This document shows positions 53,772 through 61,983 of a stretch of 64,000 nt of DNA, piece after piece. The DNA is from Bradyrhizobium sp. Leo170 (GTDB lineage Bacteria; Pseudomonadota; Alphaproteobacteria; Rhizobiales; Xanthobacteraceae): assembly GCF_004296405.1 (NCBI RefSeq), contig NZ_PSRR01000006.1, positions 1 to 64,000 of the forward strand, written 5' to 3'. The position numbers were made by a program, and so were the translations under genes. Each line of letters starts with the position of its first letter. Position 1 is the first letter of the stretch. The notes under the pieces were generated by a model, which searched no databases, was not told the DNA's origin, and saw only the letters and a program-made list of their open reading frames with translations.

Positions 53772-54218
53772 GTGGCAAAAACCCTTACCGAGATCCGCTC
53801 GCAGGCCCGCAGTCATACCAGGACGGCGCTGAACGTCCTGGTGGGCATCATGCGCAGCAAAGATGCGACCCCGGCCGCACGCGTCTCCGCCGCCAACGCC
53901 ATTCTCGACCGCGGCTGGGGCAAGGCCCCGCAGGCGATCGAGAACGGCGGCGACGGCCAGCTAGAACTCGTCCACCGAATAGAGCGCGTCATTGTCCATC
54001 CTGAAACGGCAGAGATCGGGCACTGGTATGAGCCCGACAAGCTGATCGCATATTGCGTGGTCGTCTATTTCGGAAAATTGTTGGTCTGGGATAAAGTTCT
54101 TGGCCTTGGCACGACCGACCCGTTGGCAGGATTTGCTGCGGTCACTTCGAATCTCGTGGTTTCGTTTTACTTTGCAAAGCGCGGATTCGAAAACGTAGCG
54201 CGCATCATCAAGCGATGA
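53772..54218 (+). CDS. Phage-like protein: terminase-small-like N terminus joined to membrane segment
   Basis: 148 residues from GTG 53772. The first 60 residues (QARSHTRTALNVLVGIMRSKDATPAARVSAANAILDRGWGKAPQ) resemble the helix-turn-helix region of small terminase subunits and related phage DNA-packaging proteins. The C-terminal half has two hydrophobic stretches (LIAYCVVVYFGKLLVWDKVLG and FAAVTSNLVVSFYF) and ends FENVARIIKR. The combination is not a complete terminase. It overlaps the next gene (ATGA) and with it looks like a degenerate or domesticated prophage pair. Confidence 0.6.
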   Translation: MAKTLTEIRSQARSHTRTALNVLVGIMRSKDATPAARVSAANAILDRGWGKAPQAIENGGDGQLELVHRIERVIVHPETAEIGHWYEPDKLIAYCVVVYFGKLLVWDKVLGLGTTDPLAGFAAVTSNLVVSFYFAKRGFENVARIIKR

Positions 54219-54517
54219 CCGAGATGCATGAAGCGGACATCCGGGCCATCGTGATCGAGACGCTGGCCGAACAACAGAGAATCCATCACGAGGACATCGA
54301 CGCCGTAGTCCTGAAGACGGTTGCGACAATCCTGACTTCCTTCGGCATCGAAGAGGAGGATCGTTGCGAACTGCGGGCCGATTTCCAGCACCTTCGGCGC
54401 TGGCGCCGGAGCGTGGAGCAGGCTCAGAGCTATACTTTCAAGGCGGTGATCACGGTCATCGCCACCGGGTTGCTTGGGGCAATCTGGCTGGGCATCAAGG
54501 CGACCCTCGCCAAGTGA
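54215..54517 (+). CDS. Small membrane protein of phage type (holin-like layout)
   Basis: 100 residues. A charged helical N-terminal part (with EEEDRCELRADFQHLRRWRRSVEQAQ, a likely coiled coil) is followed by one C-terminal hydrophobic helix (AVITVIATGLLGAIWLGI) and a short basic end. Similar small proteins occur in prophages of alphaproteobacteria near lysis or packaging genes. It overlaps the preceding gene by four bases. Confidence 0.6.
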   Translation: MTEMHEADIRAIVIETLAEQQRIHHEDIDAVVLKTVATILTSFGIEEEDRCELRADFQHLRRWRRSVEQAQSYTFKAVITVIATGLLGAIWLGIKATLAK

Positions 54518-54545
54518 ATGACAAGTGATTGGAGGGAACCAACCG

Positions 54546-54974
54546 ATGTATCGAATTCGCGAGGTCGACGGCCAGGATGAAGACGTCGCGGACACGCTTG
54601 CCGAACTGCATCAGCAGACGTTCTTCGACCGGGCGCGCGTTCCTCAGTTCGATCAGGGACACTGGTGGTTTGCCTTCGACGGAGCGGAGCCGGTGGCGTT
54701 TGCTGGACTTGTTCCTTCGACACATGTCGACAACGCCGGCTACTTTTGCCGGGTGGGCGTATTGAGGGAGCACTTTGGCCGGCGTCTTCAACTGCGCCTT
54801 ATGCGCGCCCTGGAGACTCGCGCACGCCGCAATGGATGGCATTCGATCGTTTCTGATACGACAGACAATATCGCCTCCGCCAACAACTTCATCCGTGCGG
54901 GGTATCGGCTGTATCAGCCGCAGGCTCCCTGGGCGTGGCCGCACACCCTGTACTGGCGTAAAACCATGGGGTGA
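54546..54974 (+). CDS. GNAT-family N-acetyltransferase
   Basis: 142 residues from ATG 54546, with GGAGGG before it. The GNAT fold shows the acetyl-CoA region CRVGVLREHFGRRLQLRLMRALETRARRNG and the Asn stretch DNIASANNFIRAGYRLY. The first Gly of the usual R-x-x-G-x-G/A loop is changed (EHFGRRLQ). The substrate is unknown. It lies 28 bp after the phage-type membrane gene and ends 69 bp before a strong terminator. Confidence 0.88.
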   Translation: MYRIREVDGQDEDVADTLAELHQQTFFDRARVPQFDQGHWWFAFDGAEPVAFAGLVPSTHVDNAGYFCRVGVLREHFGRRLQLRLMRALETRARRNGWHSIVSDTTDNIASANNFIRAGYRLYQPQAPWAWPHTLYWRKTMG

Positions 54975-55043
54975 TGCTGGAAGCGAGCTGGCGGAATGGG
55001 GGCCCGCGGGAGGTTAGACCCTGCAGGTCCGCGAGAAGTTCCG

Positions 55044-55083
55044 AATAAGCCCGGTGGCCGTTCTGGCCGCCGGGCTTATTTTG
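55044..55083 (+). terminator. Rho-independent terminator
   Basis: A 16-bp stem, AATAAGCCCGGTGGCC with GGCCGCCGGGCTTATT (one G-T wobble), a 5-base loop GTTCT and TTTT directly after. It closes the transcript of the phage-like pair and the GNAT gene. Confidence 0.8.
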
Positions 55084-55207
55084 ATTCCAGGCGGCAGTTC
55101 GTTCACGACGGGATGCGGTGAGGCGTCTTGATCCCTGGTGTTCAAGGGATAAACTGCCGACAGTCTTGGCCACTTTGGGATCAGAAAGGCCGAGCGGGAA
55201 AACGCCA

Positions 55208-56434
55208 ATGGCAACGGACGGCCGCAGGCCCGATGGAAGCTCGCCTATCGAGCGGCAAGCAGAAGACTATGTGGCCATGGTCGCGCGCGCCAGGGCCCTC
55301 ATTCCGGCACTTCGCGAGCGGGCGGCACGGACCGAGGAATTACGGCGTCTGCCGGCGGAGACCGAGTACGACCTGCATAACGCCGGCCTGTTCCGGATTC
55401 TGCAGCCGAGGCGCGTCGGCGGCGCGGAGCTCGACTATGTCGCGCTGATCGATTGTGCCGATGCGCTGGGGCAGGGCGATGCTTCCGCAGCGTGGAATTT
55501 CGCCAATCTTGCGAGCCACCACTGGATGCTTGGGATGTTCGATCCACAGGCGCAGGATGTGGTCTGGAGCAAGGAACTGAATACCCTGATTGCGTCCTCC
55601 TTCATATTCCCCGCCGGCCGGGCGCGGAAGGTCGACGGCGGCTACGTGTTGACCGGATGCTGGCCGTTCTCGTCGGGTGTCGAATCCTGCGAATGGAATA
55701 TGCTTGGCAGCGTGGTCTCCTCCGATGACGAGGCCGATGGAGTCGAATATCGGATTTTCCTGCTCAACCGGCGAGACTACAGGATCAAGGACATCTGGAA
55801 CGCGACCGGCCTGCGTGGGACCGGATCGAACGAGGTCGAGGTTGAGGGAGCCTTTGTCGCAAATGCGATGTCGATCGCGGTGAGCGATCTCACGGGCGGG
55901 CCGACGCCTGGCAGTTCGGTCAATCCGAACCCGCTCTACGCGCTGCCGGTGTTCGCGCTGTTTCCATATGTCCTGTCAGGCGTCGCCCTCGGCAATGCAC
56001 AGGCTTGTCTCGACGACTATGTCGAGATCGCGCGCCACCGCGTTTCGACCTCCAATCGCGCCAAGCTTGGCGACATGCAGAGCACACAGATCAAGATCGC
56101 GGAGGCTTCCGCCAAGATCGACGCGGCGCGCCTGATCATGCGATCGAACTGCATCGGCGCGATGGCGGACGCACGGAGCGGCCATATCCCCGCTATCGCC
56201 GCCAAGACCAGGCTGCGGCGCGATGGTGCTTTCTCGGTCAATCTCTGCAGCGAGGCGGTGTCGCTGCTGTTTGCCGCGAGCGGGGCGCGCAGCCTTTTCA
56301 CGGCAGGTACGTTGCAGCGGCAGTTCCGCGACGCCCATGCGGTCAATTCACACCTTGCCTTCAATTTCGACGCGGCGGGGACCAACTATGGACGTGTGGC
56401 GCTGGGCTTGCCGTCCGAAAATCTGACGCTCTGA
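55208..56434 (+). CDS. Flavin-dependent monooxygenase, acyl-CoA dehydrogenase fold (HsaA/group D type)
   Basis: 408 residues from ATG 55208. The acyl-CoA-dehydrogenase fold shows RRLPAETEYDLHNAGLFRILQPRRVGG at the N terminus, LTGCWPFSSGVESCEWNMLG in the middle beta domain and a C-terminal helical bundle (QFRDAHAVNSHLAFNFDAAG). Members such as HsaA hydroxylate phenols or similar rings with reduced flavin supplied by a separate reductase. The next gene, 10 bp on, encodes such a reductase. The substrate is unknown. Confidence 0.9.
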   Translation: MATDGRRPDGSSPIERQAEDYVAMVARARALIPALRERAARTEELRRLPAETEYDLHNAGLFRILQPRRVGGAELDYVALIDCADALGQGDASAAWNFANLASHHWMLGMFDPQAQDVVWSKELNTLIASSFIFPAGRARKVDGGYVLTGCWPFSSGVESCEWNMLGSVVSSDDEADGVEYRIFLLNRRDYRIKDIWNATGLRGTGSNEVEVEGAFVANAMSIAVSDLTGGPTPGSSVNPNPLYALPVFALFPYVLSGVALGNAQACLDDYVEIARHRVSTSNRAKLGDMQSTQIKIAEASAKIDAARLIMRSNCIGAMADARSGHIPAIAAKTRLRRDGAFSVNLCSEAVSLLFAASGARSLFTAGTLQRQFRDAHAVNSHLAFNFDAAGTNYGRVALGLPSENLTL

Positions 56435-56444
56435 GGTTCACCGG

Positions 56445-56993
56445 ATGTCTGATGTACCCAAGCATCCGGCCGATCCGGCCAATGAATTTGCCAGCGGCAA
56501 CTCACCGATCGATCCTCGGGATTTACGCAGTGCGCTGGGCACATTCGCAACCGGCGTCACGATCGTCACGGCAATGGCCGCGGATGGCAGGCCATATGGC
56601 GTCACCTGCAACTCCTTTGCGTCAGTATCGCTCAATCCGCCGCTGGTGTTGTGGAGCCTTGGCCTGTTCTCGCAGGGCCTGCCCATCTTCCAGAATGCGA
56701 GCCACTTCACGGTCAACGTGCTCGGTGCGCCCCAGCAGGCATTGGCGTCGCAATTTGCAAAATCCTCAAACGATAAATTCGCCGGGGTGAGCTGGACGCC
56801 TGGACTGGGCAATGCGCCCGTCATCGCCGACAGCGTCGCCAACTTTCAGTGTCGTGCCGTCAATCGCTACTATGGCGGCGATCACGTCATATTCTTGGGT
56901 GCGGTTGAGGCCTATTCCTACAACCGGCAGGAGCCCTTGCTGTTTGCGCTCGGGACGTTCGGTCGCTTTCTCGCGGACGAGGGCGGCAAATAG
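56445..56993 (+). CDS. Flavin reductase (HpaC/HsaB family)
   Basis: 182 residues. The flavin-reductase-like fold shows LRSALGTFATGVTIVTAMAADGRPYGVTCNSFASVSLNPPLVLWSL and NASHFTVNVLG, and ends with FLGAVEAY. It reduces FMN or FAD with NAD(P)H for the preceding oxygenase, forming a two-component system. It is followed by a GC hairpin (ACCCGG..CCGGGT at 56994-57011) without a T-run. Confidence 0.92.
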   Translation: MSDVPKHPADPANEFASGNSPIDPRDLRSALGTFATGVTIVTAMAADGRPYGVTCNSFASVSLNPPLVLWSLGLFSQGLPIFQNASHFTVNVLGAPQQALASQFAKSSNDKFAGVSWTPGLGNAPVIADSVANFQCRAVNRYYGGDHVIFLGAVEAYSYNRQEPLLFALGTFGRFLADEGGK

Positions 56994-56999
56994 ACCCGG

Positions 57000-57321
57000 A
57001 TAGCCCCGGGTGACGAGGCCTCGGGTGCACGGCAGCGCTTCACCAAATCGACGCAGTCACTTTGGAAGCTGAAGCTGAAATTACTTAAGTTTGTCGTAGA
57101 GTTGCCGGATGTGTCGCACGTGCCGTCCAGGTGGCAGATACAGGCGAGAGCTACTTGGGCGAGACAGGAGAGGGGCTCCGGACGGCTGGCTTCCCACGTC
57201 AGGATCGGAGCGTTACACTCACATCAACGTATGAAACCGCTTTCCAGTTGAAAAGCCGGTCTTGGTTGACTACGGAAGAACTACGTCCCAGGCAGTTTTT
57301 GCTTTCGGAGTTGTAACGAGC
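57000..57321. other. 322-bp intergenic region before the Crp-family gene
   Basis: No gene is seen except a possible upward extension of the regulator frame to TTG 57262. A TGTGA half-site exists on the minus strand near 57222, but without a partner. The region probably carries the promoter of the regulator. Confidence 0.4.
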
Positions 57322-58056
57322 GTGCCCCAGGATAAAACGGGCGAGACTCGCGGATTTTCGACCAGCAAATTGTCGGTTCTCCGCAAGCATCCATACTTTG
57401 TCGATCTCGAACCTGAGGCGTTCGAGCAGCTTTGTCGTTACGCCAAGCACACGACGCTGAAGCGCGGAGCTGCGATCTTCTCGAAGGGAGATCCGGGCAC
57501 AAGCCTGTTTGCCGTAATATCGGGCACGGTGAAAATCAGCATCTCATCGCCCGATGGCCGCAATGCGATTCTGAACTTGATCGAGGCCGGAGAAATCTTC
57601 GGCGAGATCGCTGTGCTCGATTCGGGGGTGCGGACAGCCGACGCCACCGCGAACAGCAATTGCGAACTTTTCATCATCGATAAGCGCGAATTCATTCCCT
57701 TCGTCCGGAGCCAGCCGGCGCTAGCGATGAAGTTCATCGAGCTCCTGTGCGTACGGCTACGCTGGACCAGCGATCAAGTCGAACAGGTCATCCTTCAAGA
57801 CCTTCCAGGTCGGGTCGCCAGCGCTTTGCTTCGCCTTACTGAAAAGCACAAGCCTGAGCCGCAAGGTCGTGTCATAGCCATCACCCAGCAAGAGATCAGC
57901 GAGATGGTCGGCATGACCCGTGAAAGCATCAACAAGCAGCTTCGGGTTTGGGCCACGCGTGGCTGGGTGCGGCTCGAGCACGGCGCGATCGTGGTGTTGA
58001 AGCCGGAAGAACTACAGACGCTGGTCGATTCTGGATCGGAAAACGGCAGCGAATAG
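57322..58056 (+). CDS. Crp/Fnr-family transcriptional regulator
   Basis: 244 residues from GTG 57322 (translation then reads M-PQDKTGETRGF). A cyclic-nucleotide-binding-like domain (about 20-140) has GDPGTSLFAVISGTVKISI and GEIFGEIAVLD. A long dimer helix and the winged helix (about 165-235) with ISEMVGMTRESINKQL follow. The recognition helix keeps the Arg-Glu pair that CRP uses to read TGTGA, with Lys where CRP has the third contact Arg. No N-terminal iron-sulfur Cys cluster is present, so it is not a classical FNR. A perfect CRP-type palindrome lies 44 bp after its stop. Confidence 0.9.
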   Translation: MPQDKTGETRGFSTSKLSVLRKHPYFVDLEPEAFEQLCRYAKHTTLKRGAAIFSKGDPGTSLFAVISGTVKISISSPDGRNAILNLIEAGEIFGEIAVLDSGVRTADATANSNCELFIIDKREFIPFVRSQPALAMKFIELLCVRLRWTSDQVEQVILQDLPGRVASALLRLTEKHKPEPQGRVIAITQQEISEMVGMTRESINKQLRVWATRGWVRLEHGAIVVLKPEELQTLVDSGSENGSE

Positions 58057-58099
58057 CATCGCTCCGTGACATCTTTCACAACGCGGTGAGTTCGTCGGG

Positions 58100-58119
58100 C
58101 CTGTGAAGCTGCTCACAGG
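58100..58119. promoter_or_regulatory. Perfect Crp-type binding site
   Basis: CCTGTGA and TCACAGG, 7-bp perfect arms with a 6-bp spacer AGCTGC, that is the consensus TGTGA-N6-TCACA. It lies 44 bp after the Crp-family gene and 55 bp before the start of the small membrane-protein gene. There is no T-run, so a terminator is unlikely. Confidence 0.6.
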
Positions 58120-58174
58120 GTGGTGGCGCGCGTTGCGGTAACCCCGGGTCAGGGACCGCAATGTGGAGAGATCC

Positions 58175-58444
58175 ATGCACGACTCATTCGACCAGCCCCC
58201 TGACGACGACCAGAGCATCTATCAAAGCTGGAGCATCAAGCTCATTGCTTTGCCGTTGCTCATCGTCATCGCCCTGATCGGCATGGTGGTTAGTCATCCA
58301 TCGGCCATGAATTGGGTTTCGGACACGGCGCAGGCCGAGCCTGTCGGCCCAGACTTCGTCGGCCCAGACATCATACCGGACGCTCCGCGACCGACACGAC
58401 TTGCTCTCCCGGCGAGTCGAGTCCGCACGCTCCCCGGCGATTGA
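58175..58444 (+). CDS. Small membrane protein next to the Crp-type site
   Basis: 89 residues from ATG 58175, with GGAGAG before it. An acidic N terminus (DSFDQPPDDDQSIYQ), one membrane helix (KLIALPLLIVIALIGMVV) and a periplasmic tail containing a short VGPDFVGPD duplication are visible. No family is recognised. Its promoter region carries the palindrome at 58100-58119, so it is probably regulated by the preceding Crp-family protein. Confidence 0.65.
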   Translation: MHDSFDQPPDDDQSIYQSWSIKLIALPLLIVIALIGMVVSHPSAMNWVSDTAQAEPVGPDFVGPDIIPDAPRPTRLALPASRVRTLPGD

Positions 58445-58560
58445 TGTCGCTGCTTGGCGGAACCCGACTTGGCCCCGCTGGACGGCTTATGCCCTGTTTC
58501 GCACGCAAATTCCCGACAATCCCCCTCGGCGGCACCGGAATTTGATGTTACCTATTTGAC

Positions 58561-60657
58561 ATGAACGAGCGCGCCAAGATCGACATTCGCCATTCAACCT
58601 GTCCGCACGATTGCCCGTCGGCGTGTGCGCTCGACATCGAGGTGATCGAGGGCCGCGCGATTGGCCGGGTCCGCGGTTCAAAGTTGCAGACCTATACGGC
58701 AGGTGTCGTCTGCGCCAAGGTTGCGCGTTATGCCGAGCGTATCCATCATCCCGAGCGGCTGCTCCACCCGATGCGGCGAACCGGGCCGAAGGGCTCGGGC
58801 CAGTTTGACCGGATTTCCTGGGACGAGGCGCTCGACGAGATCGTCGCTCGCTTCAATGCGGCCGAACGCCAATTCGGAGCCGAGTCGATCTGGCCCTATT
58901 ACTACGCCGGCACCATGGGGCTCGTGATGCGTGATGGCATCAATCGCCTGGCGCATGTCAAGAAATACTCCCGCTTCTATTCTACGATTTGCGCGAATAT
59001 CGCGCGCGTCGGATTTTCGGTCGGCACAGGCAAGATCGCTGGCGTCGATCCGCGTGAAATGGGCGTCTCTGACCTCGTCGTGATCTGGGGAACCAACCCG
59101 GTGAACACCCAGGTCAACGTCATGACACACGCGATGCGCGCTCGGAAGGGCCGGGGCGCCAAGATTGCCGCGATCGATATCTACAACAATGACACGGTGA
59201 AACAGGCTGACGTGAAGATCATCCTGCGCCCCGGCACGGACGCCGCTTTCGCCTGCGGCGTCATGCATGTGCTGTTTCGCGAAGGGTATGCGGATCGCGC
59301 GTACATGGATCGCTATACGGACTGCCCGGATGAACTGGAGGCACATCTCGCCACCAGGACGCCCGAATGGGCTTCGTCGATATCAGGCGTGCCGGTGCAG
59401 GAGATCGAGGCTTTCGCCCGCCTGGTCGGCCAGACCAAACGCTCGTTCTTCCGCTTGGGCTACGGCTTCACACGAAGCCGAAATGGTGCGGCGCAAATGC
59501 ACGCGGCGCTCTGCATCCCGGCGGTGACCGGTGCCTGGCAATATGAAGGTGGCGGTGCATTTTTCAACAATGCCGCGATCTGGAAATTCAACGAGTCTGT
59601 CATCGAGGGACATGATGCGATCGACCGCACTACACGTTGGCTCGATCAATCGAGGATTGGACGTATCCTGACCGGCGACGCCGAGGCCTTGAAGGGCGGA
59701 CCGCCGGTCAAGGCGATGCTGATCCAGAACACCAATCCGGTGACGGTGGCGCCGGAGCAGACCTTGGTGCGCGAAGGGTTTGCTCGAGAGGATCTGTTCG
59801 TGGCGGTCCATGAGCAGTTCATGACCGAGACCGCAGCCATGGCCGATATCGTCCTGCCCGCGACAATGTTCATGGAGCACGACGATCTCTATTACGGCGG
59901 CGGTCACCAGCACATTTCAGTTGGGCCCAAGCTGATCGAGCCCCCGGCCGAATGCCGCAGCAACCATCAAGTGATTCAGGCACTCGGGCGCCGCCTCAAT
60001 GCAGTCCATCCCGGCTTTGAGATGTCGCCGCGTGAATTGATCGACGTGACGCTGAAGAAGAGCGGCCATGGCGATATCGAGAGGCTGGAGGCGGATCTGT
60101 GGCGTGACATCCAGCCGGATTTCCGGACCTCGCACTACCTCGACGGCTTTGCACACGCGGACAAGAAGTTCCACTTCAAAGCCGATTGGGCGCATCCGCC
60201 TTTCGGGATCGCGGGTCTGGGGCCGTGGGATCAGATGCCGTCGCTACCCGACCATTGGACCATTATTGAAGAGGCCGACGAGCAGCATCCGTTCCGGCTG
60301 GCGACCTCGCCGTCACGGAGCTATCTCAACACCAGTTTCAATGAGACGGCGGGATCCCAGGCACGCGAGGGTAGGCCGACGGTGATGATCCATCCGGACG
60401 ACGCGGCGGGCCTTTCGATTGCCGACGGCGATGCGGTGACGCTCGGCAACATGCGCGGCGAAACGACGCTAACGGCAAAGCTGTTTGACGGCGTGCGTCG
60501 CGGCGTGCTGATCGCCGAATCCATCCACCCAAATAAGGCCCATATCGGTGGCCGCGGCATCAATACGCTGACGGGCGCCGAGACGGTCGCCCCTGTCGGC
60601 GGCGCCGCGTTCCACGACAACAAGGTTTGGGTCCGGAAGGCTCGGGTCTCAGCCTAA
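58561..60657 (+). CDS. Molybdopterin-dependent oxidoreductase (DMSO-reductase superfamily)
   Basis: 698 residues. The N-terminal [4Fe-4S] site CPHDCPSAC (Cys14, 18, 22) with Cys51 in GVVCAKV, then the molybdopterin domains (DRISWDEALDEIV, DLVVIWGTNPVNTQ, and AIDIYNN followed by DVKIILRPGTDAAF) and the C-terminal dinucleotide-binding domain (MIHPDDAAGLSIADGD). Cys144 (STICANIA) is at the position where a Mo-ligating Cys is expected. There is no Tat signal, so it is cytoplasmic. The substrate is not readable; an enoyl-CoA hydratase gene follows by 68 bp. Confidence 0.9.
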   Translation: MNERAKIDIRHSTCPHDCPSACALDIEVIEGRAIGRVRGSKLQTYTAGVVCAKVARYAERIHHPERLLHPMRRTGPKGSGQFDRISWDEALDEIVARFNAAERQFGAESIWPYYYAGTMGLVMRDGINRLAHVKKYSRFYSTICANIARVGFSVGTGKIAGVDPREMGVSDLVVIWGTNPVNTQVNVMTHAMRARKGRGAKIAAIDIYNNDTVKQADVKIILRPGTDAAFACGVMHVLFREGYADRAYMDRYTDCPDELEAHLATRTPEWASSISGVPVQEIEAFARLVGQTKRSFFRLGYGFTRSRNGAAQMHAALCIPAVTGAWQYEGGGAFFNNAAIWKFNESVIEGHDAIDRTTRWLDQSRIGRILTGDAEALKGGPPVKAMLIQNTNPVTVAPEQTLVREGFAREDLFVAVHEQFMTETAAMADIVLPATMFMEHDDLYYGGGHQHISVGPKLIEPPAECRSNHQVIQALGRRLNAVHPGFEMSPRELIDVTLKKSGHGDIERLEADLWRDIQPDFRTSHYLDGFAHADKKFHFKADWAHPPFGIAGLGPWDQMPSLPDHWTIIEEADEQHPFRLATSPSRSYLNTSFNETAGSQAREGRPTVMIHPDDAAGLSIADGDAVTLGNMRGETTLTAKLFDGVRRGVLIAESIHPNKAHIGGRGINTLTGAETVAPVGGAAFHDNKVWVRKARVSA

Positions 60658-60725
60658 ATCGCTCTTGCAGTCGGCCGCCACCTGCCGCAAATGGTTGCCG
60701 GAAACGGCAAGAAAAGGCAGGCCAG

Positions 60726-61508
60726 ATGACCGAGAGCAGCAGCGTGATCCTGGAGAAGCGGGGCCAGGCGTTCTGGATCACGATCAACCGGCCGGACAAG
60801 CGCAATGCGCTCAATGGTGACGTGATCGCGGGCATCGCAAGAGGTTATCGCGACGCTCACGATGACAGCGAGGTCCGCATCATCGTGCTGACGGGAGCGG
60901 GCGACAAGGCCTTTTGCGCCGGTGCCGACCTGCAGAACAGCGGCGCCGCCTTCGCGATGGACTATTCCAAGCCGAATGTCGACTACGCTGATCTGTTACG
61001 GCTCTCGCAAAATTCGACCAAACCCGCGATCGCGCGCGTGGGTGGCGTGTGCATGGCCGGCGGCATGGGCCTGCTATGTATGACCGATATGGCCGTGGCC
61101 GCCGACCACGTGATCTTCGGCCTTCCGGAGGTAAAGGTCGGCGTCTTCCCGATGCAGGTGATGAGCCTTTTGCAGTCGATGGCGCCGCCACGCCTTGTCA
61201 GCGAATGGGCGCTGACCGGCGAGCCTTTTGACGCCAAGGCCGCGCAGGCCGCGGGGCTGCTGAACTATGTGGTGCCGGCCGCCGAGCTTGATATGAAGGT
61301 CGAGTGGTTGATCAATCGCATCGTCGACAAGTCGCCGACCGCGATCCGGCGCGGCAAATATGCCATGCGCGCGATCGCCTCGATGTCATTCGACGAGAGC
61401 ATCGCCTATACCGAGAGCCAGATCGCGCTATTGGCGATGACCGAGGATGCCAAGGAAGGCCTCAAGGCGTTCAGCGAGAAGCGCAAACCATCCTGGCCCG
61501 GGCGATAA
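60726..61508 (+). CDS. Enoyl-CoA hydratase/isomerase family protein
   Basis: 260 residues from ATG 60726, with AGGCAGGCCAG upstream. Crotonase motifs are DKAFCAGADLQN and GGVCMAGGMGLLCMTDMAVA (oxyanion hole) and FGLPEVKVGVFPMQV (active-site Glu). It hydrates or isomerises an enoyl-CoA. It lies downstream of the molybdopterin oxidoreductase on the same strand and converges with the GlcG-like gene with 46 bp between stops. Confidence 0.92.
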   Translation: MTESSSVILEKRGQAFWITINRPDKRNALNGDVIAGIARGYRDAHDDSEVRIIVLTGAGDKAFCAGADLQNSGAAFAMDYSKPNVDYADLLRLSQNSTKPAIARVGGVCMAGGMGLLCMTDMAVAADHVIFGLPEVKVGVFPMQVMSLLQSMAPPRLVSEWALTGEPFDAKAAQAAGLLNYVVPAAELDMKVEWLINRIVDKSPTAIRRGKYAMRAIASMSFDESIAYTESQIALLAMTEDAKEGLKAFSEKRKPSWPGR

Positions 61509-61554
61509 GGCCGATCCAGGATAAGGAAATCTGCGCTCGTCGCGCCTACTGCGA

Positions 61555-61983
61555 CTATCCCGGATTCGCCTTGAGTCCGGCTGCTTCGATGCCGGCGATC
61601 GCGCAGATCTCGTCATTATCCGATGTGTCGCCGCTGACGCCAACGGCACCAAGCAGCGTGGTGCCATCCAGAACGAGTACGCCGCCGGGCACCGGCACGA
61701 GGCGACCCTGCGCCAGCGCATTCACGGCGCCGATGAAATAGGCCTGCTCCTGCGCGCGCTGAAACAACGCCCGTGACCCCATGCCGAGCGCCAGCGCCCC
61801 ATAGGCTTTACCATGCGCGATTTCGGCGCGCATCAGGCTGGTCCCATCCTGCGCGGCAGTCAGTTTGACCGCGCCGCGCGCATCGAGAATGGTGACGACA
61901 AGCGGCTTGAGCTTTTTCTCGACCGCCTCGGCAAGCGCGGCGTCAAGGATCTTTCGGGCAACATCAAGCGTAAGCTCAGTCAT
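61555..61983 (-). CDS. GlcG/HbpS-like protein (DUF336)
   Basis: 142 residues from ATG 61983, overlapping the end of the oxidase gene by 8 bp. The family is recognised by LTLDVARKILDAALAEAVEK, SLMRAEIAHGKAYGALALGM and the glycine-rich VPGGVLVLDGTTLLGAVGVSG. GlcG-type proteins are found beside glycolate oxidase genes; relatives bind heme or cobalamin. The pairing with a GlcD/GlcF-type oxidase here fits the glycolate/hydroxyacid setting. Confidence 0.88.
   Translation of the reverse strand: MTELTLDVARKILDAALAEAVEKKLKPLVVTILDARGAVKLTAAQDGTSLMRAEIAHGKAYGALALGMGSRALFQRAQEQAYFIGAVNALAQGRLVPVPGGVLVLDGTTLLGAVGVSGDTSDNDEICAIAGIEAAGLKANPG

Noticed and set aside
58100-58119. Palindrome after the Crp-family gene as a terminator
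   Set aside because: It is not followed by T residues, and the exact TGTGA-N6-TCACA pattern fits a protein-binding site better.
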